From: an uncultured Rhodospirillaceae bacterium
Lineage (GTDB): Bacteria > Pseudomonadota > Alphaproteobacteria > CAAGCB01 > CAG-977
Direction: 5' to 3'
NCBI GenBank assembly: GCA_900550445.1
Contig: URSF01000023.1
Span: 1-43,811 of the forward strand
Length of the DNA stretch: 43,811 nucleotides
A model generated the notes under the pieces. That model searched no databases, was not told the origin of the DNA, and worked only from the letters and a program-made list of their open reading frames with translations. Shown piece after piece: positions 16,587 through 23,779 of the stretch (position 1 is the first letter of the stretch; each line of letters starts with the position of its first letter). The position numbers were made by a program, and so were the translations under genes.

Positions 16587-16622
16587 ACATATTAAGATAA
16601 ATATATATAAAAAGAGGTCAAC

Positions 16623-17135
16623 ATGAAAAAACTCGTTTTGTTTTTAACCGCCGGACTGTTTTATCCTTCGGCCGTTTTGGCCAATCCGGCTTGCGCCGTT
16701 TGTACGGTGGCGATCGGCGCTTCGCTGGAAATCGCCAGAAAACTGGGTGTGGCGGACGCTGTCGTCGGTTTATGGGCGGGCGCTTTGCTGACGCTGCTGG
16801 GGTATTGGACAATTTTGTTTTTTGATAAAAAAAACTGGCGCTTTCCGGGGCGCGATTTTGTGCTGATGGCCGTTTCCGTCGGCATGATCGGGTTTATTTA
16901 TATCAAGGAAGTCGTTTATACGCCGGTGATTATCTGGAACGTATTTTATCTTGACCCGATTTTGTTCAGCACGATTTTGGGTATGCTGCTGTTTATTTAT
17001 TCCCAAAAATTTTACCAGTGGATGAAGGCAAGAAACGGCGGTCATGCTCATTTCCCGTTTGAAAAGGTCGTTCTGCCGGTCGTCTGGCTGTTGGCGGCCA
17101 GTGTGTTTTTCACTTATTTTCCCATTTCGCTGTAA
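16623..17135 (+). CDS. Exported-N-terminus membrane protein with CxxC (unnamed family)
   Basis: The 170-residue product has a signal peptide ending VLA (residue 20), immediately followed by NPACAVC, which places a CxxC (Cys24, Cys27) on the periplasmic face. About four transmembrane helices follow, with HFPFEKVVLPV before the last. I know this protein type only as uncharacterised. It recalls small membrane proteins seen in Parcubacteria-like genomes. The exposed cysteine pair and the thioredoxin-like gene two positions downstream suggest a role in disulfide or electron transfer across the inner membrane. AAAGAGG precedes the ATG. Confidence 0.75.
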   Translation: MKKLVLFLTAGLFYPSAVLANPACAVCTVAIGASLEIARKLGVADAVVGLWAGALLTLLGYWTILFFDKKNWRFPGRDFVLMAVSVGMIGFIYIKEVVYTPVIIWNVFYLDPILFSTILGMLLFIYSQKFYQWMKARNGGHAHFPFEKVVLPVVWLLAASVFFTYFPISL

Positions 17136-17146
17136 GGAGATGAAAA

Positions 17147-17734
17147 ATGAAAAAAGCAAAAGACGTTAAAGAGTTTGTAGAAAGAATCGACGCGACGAAA
17201 AAAGTTAATCCGAAAGATTTGTCTTCCGATCAGGATTTAACGATTGCGATCATGAATTTGATTTCGATTGAAGAACATCTGGTCTTCAGCGGTGCGAAAA
17301 CGGGAAAGAATTCTTTTTACGATTTAATCGAGGAAGTCCGCGAATTGCGCAAGACGCTGATGCAGAAAGTCATTCCGCAGTATGAAGGCGAAGTCTGGTG
17401 CATATCGAAACATCTGCTGGCTTCGGCCATGCGGCTGATGGAAGTCGGCACGAAACAGCAAAGTCTGGGACATAAAGAAGAGGCGTACAAATTGTTTTCC
17501 CAAGCGTATGAGCTGTACTGCCTGTTTTGGGGACTGAACATGAATATGTTGGATACTTCGGACGTAAAATGGATTGAAGACAAACGCGAAGACATAGTTC
17601 AGCTGTCCGAAAAAATCGAAGCCGTTTCCGCAGGCAAAGATATTCCCCGCGCCGGCGAAACGGAAAAAAAACAAAGCGCCATGGATAAAATGAAAGCCTT
17701 TGTCCGAAAGGCCGTCGACTGCTGTATAGAATAA
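17147..17734 (+). CDS. Helical protein of unknown function in the thiol operon
   Basis: The 195-residue cytoplasmic, almost wholly alpha-helical product has no signal peptide. Its most distinctive parts are a central SIEEHLVFSGAKTG segment and EVWCISKHLLASAMRLMEVGTKQ. Four cysteines are present, two adjacent near the C terminus (DCCIE). I do not recognise a named family. The helical composition and its place between two redox-type envelope proteins do not define a role. It is 11 bases after the membrane protein and 11 bases before the thioredoxin-like gene, and both junctions carry good ribosome-binding sites, so the three are one operon. Confidence 0.7.
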   Translation: MKKAKDVKEFVERIDATKKVNPKDLSSDQDLTIAIMNLISIEEHLVFSGAKTGKNSFYDLIEEVRELRKTLMQKVIPQYEGEVWCISKHLLASAMRLMEVGTKQQSLGHKEEAYKLFSQAYELYCLFWGLNMNMLDTSDVKWIEDKREDIVQLSEKIEAVSAGKDIPRAGETEKKQSAMDKMKAFVRKAVDCCIE

Positions 17735-17745
17735 AGGAGGCCGCC

Positions 17746-18126
17746 ATGAAAAAATACCTGCCGTTATTTTCTTTGTTTTCTTTTTTATTCTTTTCTTTTG
17801 CCGCGCGGGCCGAGATTCAAAAGGAAGTGCTTGTTTTTTCCGAACCATGCCTTTTCTGCGACGTTTTAAAGGAAGACATGAAATCCTGGATTGTTCCCGA
17901 CAATCCCGACGTTAAATTTACCGTTTTGGATATGCGGAACGAAGAAAATTATAAACGTTTTTACAAACTGGCCGAAACGCACGGCATTAAAAGCCGGACG
18001 TCGTTTCCGGTTTTATTTGTCGGCAAAGACTGCATAACCGGCTGGACGCCGTCAGACCGTGAACAGTTCCGCCGCTGTATGGCCGAATTTAAAAATGAAA
18101 ATTTCAGCCGGCTGAGCTCGGATTGA
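17746..18126 (+). CDS. Exported thioredoxin/glutaredoxin-like protein
   Basis: The 126-residue product carries a Sec signal peptide (cleavage after ARA, residue 22) and then a short thioredoxin-fold domain. VLVFSEPCLFCDVLKED contains the active-site CLFC (Cys35, Cys38) at the end of the first strand. SFPVLFVGKD has the cis-proline expected of the fold. Two more cysteines lie near the C terminus. It should act in the periplasm as a thiol reductant, oxidant or isomerase, possibly exchanging electrons with the CxxC membrane protein of the same operon. The ribosome-binding site is AAAGGAGG. Its stop overlaps a possible small downstream frame. Confidence 0.85.
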   Translation: MKKYLPLFSLFSFLFFSFAARAEIQKEVLVFSEPCLFCDVLKEDMKSWIVPDNPDVKFTVLDMRNEENYKRFYKLAETHGIKSRTSFPVLFVGKDCITGWTPSDREQFRRCMAEFKNENFSRLSSD

Positions 18127-18296
18127 CCAAAAACAGGAACGATAATCCGCCCCGGGAAATAAACGAAGTTGTTTCCTTGATTAATGATATTGCGGACGAA
18201 AAGGATCTTGTCGGCTTAACGGTCGCCGAACCGATGCCCAGAACGGTAATCAGGCTGAAAAACATGCTGGCGCGCCTGCCGCTGTTGGAAAAATAA
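18123..18296 (+). CDS. Possible 57-residue small frame or arginase C-terminal remnant
   Basis: A TTG codon overlapping the stop of the thioredoxin-like gene (TTGA) opens a 57-residue frame with no stop until 18294. Its second half, DLVGLTVAEPMPRTVIRLKN followed by MLARLPLLEK, resembles the last segment of arginase/agmatinase-family enzymes as I remember them (VGLTIAE...INLKN). It may be the tail of a decayed gene, or a coupled small protein. A weak start codon and no other homologous part favour a remnant. Confidence 0.35.
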   Translation: MTKNRNDNPPREINEVVSLINDIADEKDLVGLTVAEPMPRTVIRLKNMLARLPLLEK

Positions 18297-18301
18297 AACG
18301 G

Positions 18302-18841
18302 TTACAAAGCCGTTCCTTTTTTCGGACGGAACAGACGCGACATGTCTGCGCCTTCCAGTTCCAACAGCTTGATTTTAATGTCCAGTCCGCCCGCATAGCC
18401 GGTCAGGCTGCCGTTTGTTCCGACGACCCGGTGGCAGGGGATAATAATGGAAATCGGATTATGACCGACTGCTCCGCCGACGGCTTGCGCCGACATTTTG
18501 GCTTTTCCGGTTTTTCGGGCGACCATTTTGGCTATACCGCCGTAAGTCCGGACCTGTCCCAAAGGAATATCACATAAAATTTTCCAAATCATCTGACGGA
18601 ATTCCCCGCCTTCGGGAGCCAGAGGCAGTTCGGAAATCGCGGGATTTTGCTTTTGAAAGTATTTGTCCAGCCATTGCGCCGCCTGAATAAAAACCGGCAA
18701 ATCCGCCTTTTCCCGACACTCCTGCGGAGCGGTGGCGGCAAAATATTTTTGCTTTTCAATCCATAAACCGGTTAAATTCGTTCCGTCGCTGGTCATAAAT
18801 AATTTCCCGACCGGTGAAGTGTAAAAGTCTGAATAAAACAT
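18302..18841 (-). CDS. ogt: Methylated-DNA--protein-cysteine methyltransferase
   Basis: The 179-residue suicide repair protein removes alkyl groups from O6-methylguanine. The C-terminal domain has the active site IIPCHRVVG with the acceptor cysteine, the preceding VGGAVGHNP and the following GSLTGYAGGLDIK. FRQMIWKILCDIPLGQVRTYGGIA is the helix-turn-helix with the arginine finger. The N-terminal domain lacks the metal-binding Ada portion, so this is a stand-alone Ogt. It lies divergent from a GNAT gene and 3-methyladenine glycosylase, forming a small alkylation-repair cluster. Confidence 0.95.
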   Translation of the reverse strand: MFYSDFYTSPVGKLFMTSDGTNLTGLWIEKQKYFAATAPQECREKADLPVFIQAAQWLDKYFQKQNPAISELPLAPEGGEFRQMIWKILCDIPLGQVRTYGGIAKMVARKTGKAKMSAQAVGGAVGHNPISIIIPCHRVVGTNGSLTGYAGGLDIKIKLLELEGADMSRLFRPKKGTAL

Positions 18842-18951
18842 ATCTGAACCCCCGGCTTAAAAAATACACGCGCTTATTGTGGCATAGCTTTTCGGTTTAT
18901 GCTATTTTTTTTCAGACTGTTTTTTGGCCGGTTCTTTTTATGGAATAGAGT

Positions 18952-19419
18952 ATGAAGATAAAACAGCTTGCCGTCAGGGATCCCGTACTGGTGGAAAAAC
19001 TGATTGACGTGTGGACGCGGTCGGTGCGGGCGACGCATACTTTTCTGAATGAAGATGATATTCGCCGTCTGACGCCTGTCGTCAGACAAGGACTGACGGA
19101 AATCCCCGTATTGGTTATAGCTGAAACGGACGAAGGAAATCCGGTCGGATTTATGGGAATCGGGGACGGTTGTCTGGAAATGCTGTTTCTTCACCCCGAT
19201 TGCCGAGGGCAGGGGTTGGGCAGGCAGTTGTTAAAAATGGGGATAGAACAGTATGACGTTCGGCGGTTGGACGTGAATGAACAAAATCCGGCGGCGCACG
19301 GGTTTTATGAACATATGGGATTTAAAGTTGTCGGCCGAAGCGAATTTGACGATTACGGTAATCCGTTTCCGATTCTGCATTTGATTTTGGAAACGGATAT
19401 CCGAACGGGAAAGGAATAA
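18952..19419 (+). CDS. GNAT N-acetyltransferase, YjaB-like
   Basis: The 155-residue GNAT protein resembles E. coli YjaB along its length: LIDVWTRSVRATHTFL at the start, acetyl-CoA loop HPDCRGQGLGRQLL, LDVNEQNPAAHGFYEHMGFKVVGRSE, and a PFPILHL end. The YjaB substrate is not established. It is placed one base ahead of tag, with AAGGAA inside its last codons serving tag, so the two are co-translated. Confidence 0.85.
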   Translation: MKIKQLAVRDPVLVEKLIDVWTRSVRATHTFLNEDDIRRLTPVVRQGLTEIPVLVIAETDEGNPVGFMGIGDGCLEMLFLHPDCRGQGLGRQLLKMGIEQYDVRRLDVNEQNPAAHGFYEHMGFKVVGRSEFDDYGNPFPILHLILETDIRTGKE

Positions 19420-19420
19420 T

Positions 19421-20014
19421 ATGCAGGATTTAATCAACGGACGTTGCGGCTGGGCGGGAACGGACGAATTATACGTCAAATACCATGACGAAGAATGGGG
19501 ACGGTTGGTAACTGACGACCGGATTTTGTTTGAATTTCTGGTGCTGGAAAGCGCTCAGGCCGGCTTGTCCTGGATCAATATTTTGAAAAGGCGTGAAGGA
19601 TACCGAAAAGCCTTCTGCCAATTTGACGTGCGGAAGGTGGCGCAGATGACGCCGGAAGACATTGATCGCCTGATGCGGTTTGACGGTATTATTAAAAATC
19701 GTTTGAAAATCAAATGCACGGTTGATAATGCGAAACAGTTTATCGCCGTGCAAAAAGAATTTGGAAGCTTTTATAACTATATTGTGTCGTTTTTCCCTGA
19801 AAAACCGCCGCTGATTCATCATTTCAAAACTTTGGATCAAATTCCGGCGACGTCTGAACAATCAGACGCGATCAGCAGAGATATGAAAAAACGCGGCTTT
19901 AAGTTCTTCGGTTCAACGCTTTGCTATGCGTTTTTGCAGTCCGCGGGATTTGTAAACGATCATCTGGAAGGCTGTTTTTGCAAAACCGATTCTTTGTCCG
20001 GCCGGGCAACGTAA
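19421..20014 (+). CDS. tag: DNA-3-methyladenine glycosylase I
   Basis: The 197-residue base-excision repair enzyme releases 3-methyladenine. The N terminus has the zinc and substrate motif CGWAG...YHDEEWG. The core ESAQAGLSWINILKRREGYRKAF is the helix-hairpin-helix entry. The tail FKFFGSTLCYAFLQSAGFVNDHLEGC contains the remaining zinc ligands (Cys and His). With Ogt across the divergent gap, it covers the two main products of methylating agents. Confidence 0.95.
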   Translation: MQDLINGRCGWAGTDELYVKYHDEEWGRLVTDDRILFEFLVLESAQAGLSWINILKRREGYRKAFCQFDVRKVAQMTPEDIDRLMRFDGIIKNRLKIKCTVDNAKQFIAVQKEFGSFYNYIVSFFPEKPPLIHHFKTLDQIPATSEQSDAISRDMKKRGFKFFGSTLCYAFLQSAGFVNDHLEGCFCKTDSLSGRAT

Positions 20015-20048
20015 AAATTTGCAAAGGCGATCGGAACAAATGCCGAAA

Positions 20049-20071
20049 GGCAGCGCTTTTAAAGCGCTGCC
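20049..20071. terminator. Perfect hairpin between convergent tag and hydrolase genes
   Basis: The stem GGCAGCGCTTT/AAAGCGCTGCC spans 20049-20071 with one central base, so the actual loop must open a few pairs. Neither side has a long T-run, so it may be a weak terminator for both genes or a processing or stabilising structure. Confidence 0.55.
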
Positions 20072-20083
20072 TTGATGTTGAAG

Positions 20084-21154
20084 TTACTGCCGCCCGTTCA
20101 AATTTTCCTTGAAAAACCGTTCCATTTTATCGAACGGAATAACGTCCGTTTTATAATACAAGTCCGTATGATTCGCGTTTGGGACGATCATCAGTTCTTT
20201 GTTGCCGCCTGTCAGCTTTTTAAAAGCGTCTTCCGAAAAATAACGGCTGTGCGCTTTTTCGCCGTGTATCATTAAAACCGGGTTTTTGATCGTGTGGCTG
20301 TACGCCAGGATCGGCTGCGTGATTAAAGACAGAGCGGAAGTCGTATTCCACGCGCCGTTTGAACCGATTGAACGTTTGTGAAACCCGACCGGCGTTTTAT
20401 AGTAATTGACGTAATCTTTGACGAATTGCGGTTCGTCGCCGTTCAGCTTGTCCGGCAGCGGCGCCGCTTTGGCGTAAGTATTGCTTTTAGCGTCCAGAGT
20501 GCGCTGGTTGTTCAAATTTTCGCGCATTTTATACAGCTCTTCTTCCGATATGGAATCATTGTATCCTTTGGCTGAAACACGGGTCATGTCATACATTGTG
20601 GAAGTTACCGTCGCTTTGATTCTTGTGTCTTGCGCGGCCGCGTTTAACCCGAAACCGCCGAAGCCGCAAATGCCGATAATGCCGATTTTTTCCGGATCAA
20701 CTTCGGGCAATGTCGTCAAATAATCGACCGCGGCGCTGAAATCATCGGTGTTAATGTCGGGTGAAGCAACGTCGCGGACAGTTCCCCCGCTTTCTCCGGT
20801 AAAAGACGGATCAAAGGCAAGAGTGATAAAACCCCTTTCCGCCATTGTTTGCGCGTACAGCCCCGAAACCTGTTCCTTGACCGCGCCGAACGGCCCCGAA
20901 ACCGCTATTGCGGGCATCTGTTCGTCCTTTTTGTTTTTAGGGATATATAAATCGCCGACCAACGTAACGCCGAAACGATTTTTAAATACAACTTTGCGTG
21001 TGTCGACCTTGTCGCTTTTTTCAAACACTTTATCCCATTCTGCGGTCAGAACCGGCCGATTTTCCGAATCTTTTTTGGAATCGGAACAATAAAAAGCCGC
21101 GGCGGTTAATAAAGCGCCGACAGCCGCGGAACCTAAAAGTGCAAACATTTTCAT
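20084..21154 (-). CDS. Exported dienelactone-hydrolase-like alpha/beta hydrolase
   Basis: The 356-residue product begins with a hydrophobic export signal (residues 4-22) and contains an alpha/beta-hydrolase fold. GVTLVGDLYIP forms the first strand, and the nucleophile elbow is GICGFGG with cysteine (Cys163) in place of serine, as in dienelactone hydrolase and YcjY-type proteins. A late ANHTDLYY supplies the catalytic histidine. The natural substrate is unknown. AGAGAGGAA precedes the ATG. The gene stands alone and has a MerR-type promoter matching those of the detoxification block. Confidence 0.85.
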   Translation of the reverse strand: MKMFALLGSAAVGALLTAAAFYCSDSKKDSENRPVLTAEWDKVFEKSDKVDTRKVVFKNRFGVTLVGDLYIPKNKKDEQMPAIAVSGPFGAVKEQVSGLYAQTMAERGFITLAFDPSFTGESGGTVRDVASPDINTDDFSAAVDYLTTLPEVDPEKIGIIGICGFGGFGLNAAAQDTRIKATVTSTMYDMTRVSAKGYNDSISEEELYKMRENLNNQRTLDAKSNTYAKAAPLPDKLNGDEPQFVKDYVNYYKTPVGFHKRSIGSNGAWNTTSALSLITQPILAYSHTIKNPVLMIHGEKAHSRYFSEDAFKKLTGGNKELMIVPNANHTDLYYKTDVIPFDKMERFFKENLNGRQ

Positions 21155-21190
21155 TTTATTCCTCTCTTTAAAGTTACGATGATATTTTTA

Positions 21191-21221
21191 TCCCTAACAT
21201 TTAAAGTTAACTTTAGGTCAA
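21191..21221 (-). promoter_or_regulatory. MerR-type (NmlR/AdhR-like) promoter for the alpha/beta hydrolase
   Basis: Minus strand: -35 TTGACC (21216-21221), 19-bp spacer, -10 TAGGGA (21191-21196). The near-perfect dyad TTAAAG-TTAA-CTTTAG lies at 21201-21216, with the same geometry as the copies at 4474, 5265 and 9255. Confidence 0.65.
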
Positions 21222-21244
21222 GAGTTTTTTTATGTAAAACGGGC

Positions 21245-21258
21245 GGGGGGGGGGGGGG
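21245..21258. repeat. G14 homopolymer tract
   Basis: Fourteen consecutive G lie 24 bases upstream (minus strand sense) of the -35 of the hydrolase promoter and at the left edge of the AT-rich islet. Tracts of this length slip readily during replication and are hard to sequence, so length may vary within the population or be misread. Confidence 0.8.
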
Positions 21259-21268
21259 CCGACAGGTA

Positions 21269-21308
21269 AAAAAACGGCAGTTTTAATACCTGCCTTTTGC
21301 ATTGGCGA
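21269..21308. repeat. Left 40-bp direct repeat of the tRNA-Glu terminator/3' end
   Basis: It matches 22620-22659 at 34 of 40 positions. The right copy is the tRNA-Glu terminator plus the last six bases of the tRNA gene (TGGCGA on this strand). The left copy keeps AAAACGGCAG, CTGCC and TTGGCGA but has lost part of the terminator stem pairing. The two copies bracket the AT-rich islet. Confidence 0.65.
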
Positions 21309-21419
21309 AGCTTACATCACAGTTTACGAGCTATTTTCTTCACAGACAATATAACTTGACTTTTATAATTTTATAAAGAAAATTTATGTAAAAAATAAAA
21401 ATATAAAAGGGATATTGGT

Positions 21420-22256
21420 ATGAAATACATAATATATATTCTCTGCTTTTTAGTATTATGTTCTTGTATAAAAAAATTGATTCACAAAATAACCCAATTA
21501 ATTGGTCAGCTTATATAAACGGACTAAATGAATCAATAGTCATCTACAATCCAAATCATGTAAAATATTATATTCACAACCCCGAATTAGCAATGCGTCG
21601 TCGCTCGCCTTGTTCCACATTTAAAATTATTTCAAGTCTGATTGCTCTGGATAAAGGTATTGTAAATCCTGAAAATTCAACTATGATTTGGAGCGGAGAA
21701 AATTATTGGCTATCTACATGGAACAAAAATCTCAATATTTCAGAAGCATTTCATGTGTCTGCCGTATGGTATTTCCGAAAACTGATTAATAAGATTGGTT
21801 CTACTACAATACAAACAGAGTTAAATAGATTACACTATGGTAATGCTGACATCTCAGACTGGAACGGGAAACAAAATACCAATGATAATAATCCAGATTT
21901 AACTGGTTTCTGGATTGAATCATCCTTAAAAATTTCTCCGAAAGAGCAAGTTGATGTTTTGGAAAACATATTCGATAAAAAAAGCCTTTATTCGGAAACA
22001 ACACACAACACAGCAAACATTGAAAGATATGATGTTTATACAAAACCTGAAAGGGATAAATATTTACGGTAAAACCGGTTTGGGAAAAGATTATGATATA
22101 GCGGTAGATGCATGGTTTATTGGTTTTGCTGAAAAACAAAATAAAAAAGTCTATTTTAGTGTTTATTTGGGCAAAACTCCTAATGAAGATATTTCTAGCT
22201 TAAAAGCAAAAGAAATAGCTATTAAAATTATTTCGGAACAATGGGACAAATTTTAA
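21420..22256 (+). pseudogene. Class D (OXA-type) beta-lactamase, broken by two frameshifts
   Basis: Three frames together encode a class D serine beta-lactamase. ATG 21420 (frame 1) gives a lipoprotein-like signal with LCSC. The main frame from about 21470 has SPCSTFK (active-site Ser at 21614, Lys at 21623), SAVWY, LHYGN and ESSLKISPKEQ. The third frame, from about 22000, has the KTG block in IYGKTGLG and a normal C terminus ending DKF at 22256. The first shift sits at an A7 run (21470-21476) where A8 would restore the frame. The second lies near 21995-22020. Base composition is clearly more AT-rich than the neighbours, indicating transfer. As read, it cannot make an intact enzyme. Confidence 0.8.
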
Positions 22257-22299
22257 CCTTACTAAAAATAACATCTATTATATCTTACGCGTTATAAGG

Positions 22300-22328
22300 G
22301 GCTAGTTGAAAAAATAGCCTTTTTTTTT
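22300..22328 (+). terminator. Rho-independent terminator after the beta-lactamase remnant
   Basis: GGCTA (22300-22304) pairs with TAGCC (22315-22319), followed by nine T (22320-22328). The stem is short, but position and T-run are convincing. Confidence 0.65.
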
Positions 22329-22619
22329 GAAGAGATACTGTTTAAGCAGAAAAAAAAAGCCAAGATGAAACGATCCTCCTAGCTATAACCTGCTTATTTT
22401 AGCAAAAATAAATCATCGTCAACGTCAAAAACTTTTATTTTAGGCAAGTTTCAAATCCGACTATGGATAAATGACAATCCCGAGACCTAACGAGATTCCA
22501 ACTCTATTAAGACCTTGAAAAGCAAAGGATTATATCCAAACGAGTTCGGAAAATTCTCCCAAAACAAGAAATTAAAAAAACAAACATTCGAACTCGATTA
22601 AGTGCTTGATTTATAAAAG
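22329..22619. other. AT-rich non-coding part of the islet
   Basis: I see no open frame with a ribosome-binding site and no recognisable RNA gene in these 290 bases. Composition matches the beta-lactamase remnant rather than the flanking genes, so it is probably the rest of the imported segment. Confidence 0.5.
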
Positions 22620-22659
22620 AAAAAACGGCAGTCTTTATATCTGCCGTTTGAAATGGCGA
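22620..22659. repeat. Right 40-bp direct repeat (tRNA-Glu terminator and 3' end)
   Basis: Partner of 21269-21308 (34 of 40 identical). It includes the functional tRNA terminator and the terminal CCA-side bases of the tRNA gene, as expected if an element integrated at the tRNA end. Confidence 0.65.
22623..22649 (-). terminator. Terminator of tRNA-Glu
   Basis: The 9-bp stem AAACGGCAG/CTGCCGTTT (22623-22631 with 22641-22649) reads into TTT and a CTTTT stretch on the minus strand, four bases beyond the tRNA CCA end. Confidence 0.8.
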
Positions 22660-22729
22660 CCCTAACGGGACTTGAACCCGTGTTGACACCTTGAGAGGGT
22701 GCTGTCCTAACCAATTAGACGATAGGGTC
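22654..22729 (-). tRNA. tRNA-Glu (anticodon CTC)
   Basis: Minus-strand cloverleaf of 76 bases. The acceptor GACCCTA pairs with TAGGGTC. The D arm contains GTCTAATTGGTTAGGAC, and the anticodon loop CTCTCAA carries CTC, which reads GAG. The T arm CGGGTTCAAGTCCCG is standard, and CCA is encoded. The overall sequence resembles alphaproteobacterial tRNA-Glu. Confidence 0.93.
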
Positions 22730-22887
22730 TTGAAATGTCTTTTTGGTATAAGTCTATCTGTCCTCATCGTCAACTGGTTTTCATCATATAGCTTTTTTTC
22801 CTGCCGTTTTAGCCGTTTCGGCAGGCTTACAGCCGTCCGGGCTGCGTTTATAATCAACCTGTTTTTTCATTTTTGTAGGAGGTCGAT

Positions 22888-23697
22888 ATGTTTTCATGCC
22901 GATTGAAAACTTGTCCCGTATCTTTGCTGCTCAGATCATTTTATGACAAGCTGCTGGCAGAAGGGTATATTCTTGCGGGACACGGAATCGGGTTTTCTCC
23001 GCTGTTTGTGCTGGCGGTATTGTCCGCTTTGGTCTATGCCGTTTACTCGATTTTGTTTTTAAGCGCTTTTTCCCCGGAAATCATTACTGAAAAAGTTGTT
23101 GATTTGCCGACAATTGAAGTCCGGGACGGAAAAATCGTCGAACCTGAAAACTTTTTTCAGCGTTTTGCTCTGGGCAACGGCGTTCATTTAACTTTGGATA
23201 CAACCGGCGATACCGAGATTATAAAAGATCCGTCGCCTAATGAAATTTACGTTTCAAAAGACGGCTTGCAGTTCGTTAAAGGGCAAAAAGTGGAACTGAT
23301 GCCGATCAGTAAACTTCTGGGAACGGAAAATATGACGATTACGGCGCAGAATATAACGGATTTTGTCAACAAAGCCGCTGATGAACTGACGTTTGTCATG
23401 CCGTTGTTTGTCTTTTTGATCGCCGTGCCGGTTTTGTTTTTCAAATATGTCGTTCTGGTTTACATTCTGGCCTTATTTTCATATATAGCGACTTTGTTTT
23501 CAAAAGTTTCTCTTCCGTTCGAAAACAGAATGCGTCTGGCGGCAGTTTCGGCCATACCGGTGTTTGTGTTCAATTTCTTTTTCGGAACGTTGTTTGGGTT
23601 GTTTGATTTAGGGGTGATTGCAGGCGTTATCATTACGCTGATTTACCTTTATTTTTATATTTCCCAAATGCCCGTTCAACAAACAGCCGAAGAATAA
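22888..23697 (+). CDS. DUF1189-family membrane protein
   Basis: The 269-residue product has one hydrophobic helix near residues 35-60, an extracytoplasmic domain of about 110 residues containing IEVRDGKIVEPENF, and then four helices toward the C terminus with the conserved FENRMRLAAVSAIPVF segment. This matches DUF1189, whose function is unknown. AGGAGG lies 8 bases before the ATG. The next gene is a diverged paralogue in the same direction, so this is a tandem duplication. Confidence 0.8.
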   Translation: MFSCRLKTCPVSLLLRSFYDKLLAEGYILAGHGIGFSPLFVLAVLSALVYAVYSILFLSAFSPEIITEKVVDLPTIEVRDGKIVEPENFFQRFALGNGVHLTLDTTGDTEIIKDPSPNEIYVSKDGLQFVKGQKVELMPISKLLGTENMTITAQNITDFVNKAADELTFVMPLFVFLIAVPVLFFKYVVLVYILALFSYIATLFSKVSLPFENRMRLAAVSAIPVFVFNFFFGTLFGLFDLGVIAGVIITLIYLYFYISQMPVQQTAEE

Positions 23698-23779
23698 CGA
23701 AACGATTTTCCGATTGCTAAAAAGAAACATTTGCGTGTACACTTTTGTAACAAAAGATGTTGCAAAAACCGGGGCGCAA

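Noticed and set aside
22507..22857. Minus-strand open frame of 116 codons across the tRNA
   Set aside because: It contains the whole tRNA-Glu gene and its terminator, so it cannot be a real coding gene.
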